Shown piece by piece: positions 13,942 to 14,073 of a DNA stretch of 14,073 nucleotides (its first letter is position 1; every line of letters begins with the position of its first letter). Below the pieces are notes generated by a model, which had not been told where the DNA came from, did no database searches, and saw only the letters and a program-made list of their open reading frames with translations. Origin of the DNA: SIG455 sp045589495 (GTDB lineage: Bacteria; Bacillota; Clostridia; UMGS1810); the NCBI GenBank assembly GCA_045589495.1, contig JAZNPF010000053.1, positions 1-14,073 of the forward strand. Reading direction: 5' to 3'. The translations under genes were made by a program, and so were the position numbers.

Positions 13942-14073
13942 GTCGCTCGGGGAAAGCGAGTGACAGAATCGATCTTTGAAAAATGAACAGCATAAAAAAA
14001 GCGGGACTTTTTAAAAGTCCAAAGAGTTTTAAAAATGCACTTTATAATTAGTAAAGTCAGACAGAATTTTGAG
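13942..14073 (+). other. Leader of an rRNA operon, up to the 16S rRNA 5' end
   Basis: After P2 comes a hairpin (GTCGCTCG at 13942-13949 with CGAGTGAC at 13957-13964, one G-U pair). Next is GATCTTTGAAAAATGAACA (13971-13989), which matches the boxA-containing antitermination leader seen before 16S genes in Firmicutes. A second hairpin, GGACTTT/AAAGTCC, lies at 14004-14020. The last bases (AATTTTGAG) fit the sequence directly before or at the 5' end of mature 16S rRNA, which would continue AGTTTGATC. No 16S body is present in the window, so the gene itself is not annotated. Confidence 0.75.

Noticed and set aside
13712..13993. 93-codon minus-strand open frame over the rRNA promoters
   Set aside because: It overlaps both TTGACA promoters and the rRNA leader, and its protein is low-complexity from AT-rich DNA.
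1..14073. CRISPR arrays, insertion sequences, tRNA genes
   Set aside because: Reading both strands I found no regularly spaced repeats, transposase-like frames, terminal inverted repeats or tRNA cloverleaf sequences.

Overview
The window is low-GC DNA with AGGAGG-type ribosome binding sites, sigma-A-like TTGACA/TATAAT promoters and a YtvI-family sporulation membrane protein. This points to a spore-forming Firmicute of the class Clostridia, probably an anaerobic gut-type lineage; genus and species cannot be fixed from the sequence alone.

Layout. Positions 1-3810 read rightward: the last codons of dnaK, then dnaJ with its own terminator, then a promoter driving a cofactor-independent phosphoglycerate mutase-family enzyme and the YtvI/AI-2E family membrane protein. 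A symmetric terminator at 3776-3809 sits between these genes and a leftward block. Positions 3825-9672 hold seven closely packed leftward genes. In transcription order they are: a PqqD-domain protein, an S24/S26-type peptidase, an ABC exporter, a secreted 343-residue protein, a 63-residue peptide, an HPr-kinase-like P-loop kinase and a secreted SLH-domain protein. A divergent intergenic region (9673-9979) carries a good promoter on each strand and palindromic sites. Rightward again come rnr (RNase R) and smpB, then a terminator, then aroF (DAHP synthase) with its own promoter. The last 360 bases are the promoter and leader of an rRNA operon; 16S rRNA should begin at or just past the end of the window.

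How the genes work together. The flanks are housekeeping: DnaK/DnaJ folding, RNase R and SmpB in trans-translation and RNA decay, and AroF as the first step of the shikimate pathway. The leftward operon is the notable part. It has the parts of a RiPP (ribosomally made, modified peptide) pathway of the lasso-peptide type: a PqqD-fold leader-binding protein, a peptidase, an exporter, a precursor-like peptide with a YxxP motif near its N-terminus, and an HPrK-like kinase whose start codon overlaps the peptide's stop codon. It has no asparagine-synthetase-like cyclase, no transglutaminase-like leader peptidase and no radical SAM enzyme. Because promoter and terminator enclose the operon, this looks like a complete small system, plausibly making a phosphorylated, proteolytically trimmed and exported peptide together with two envelope proteins. 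That function is inference.
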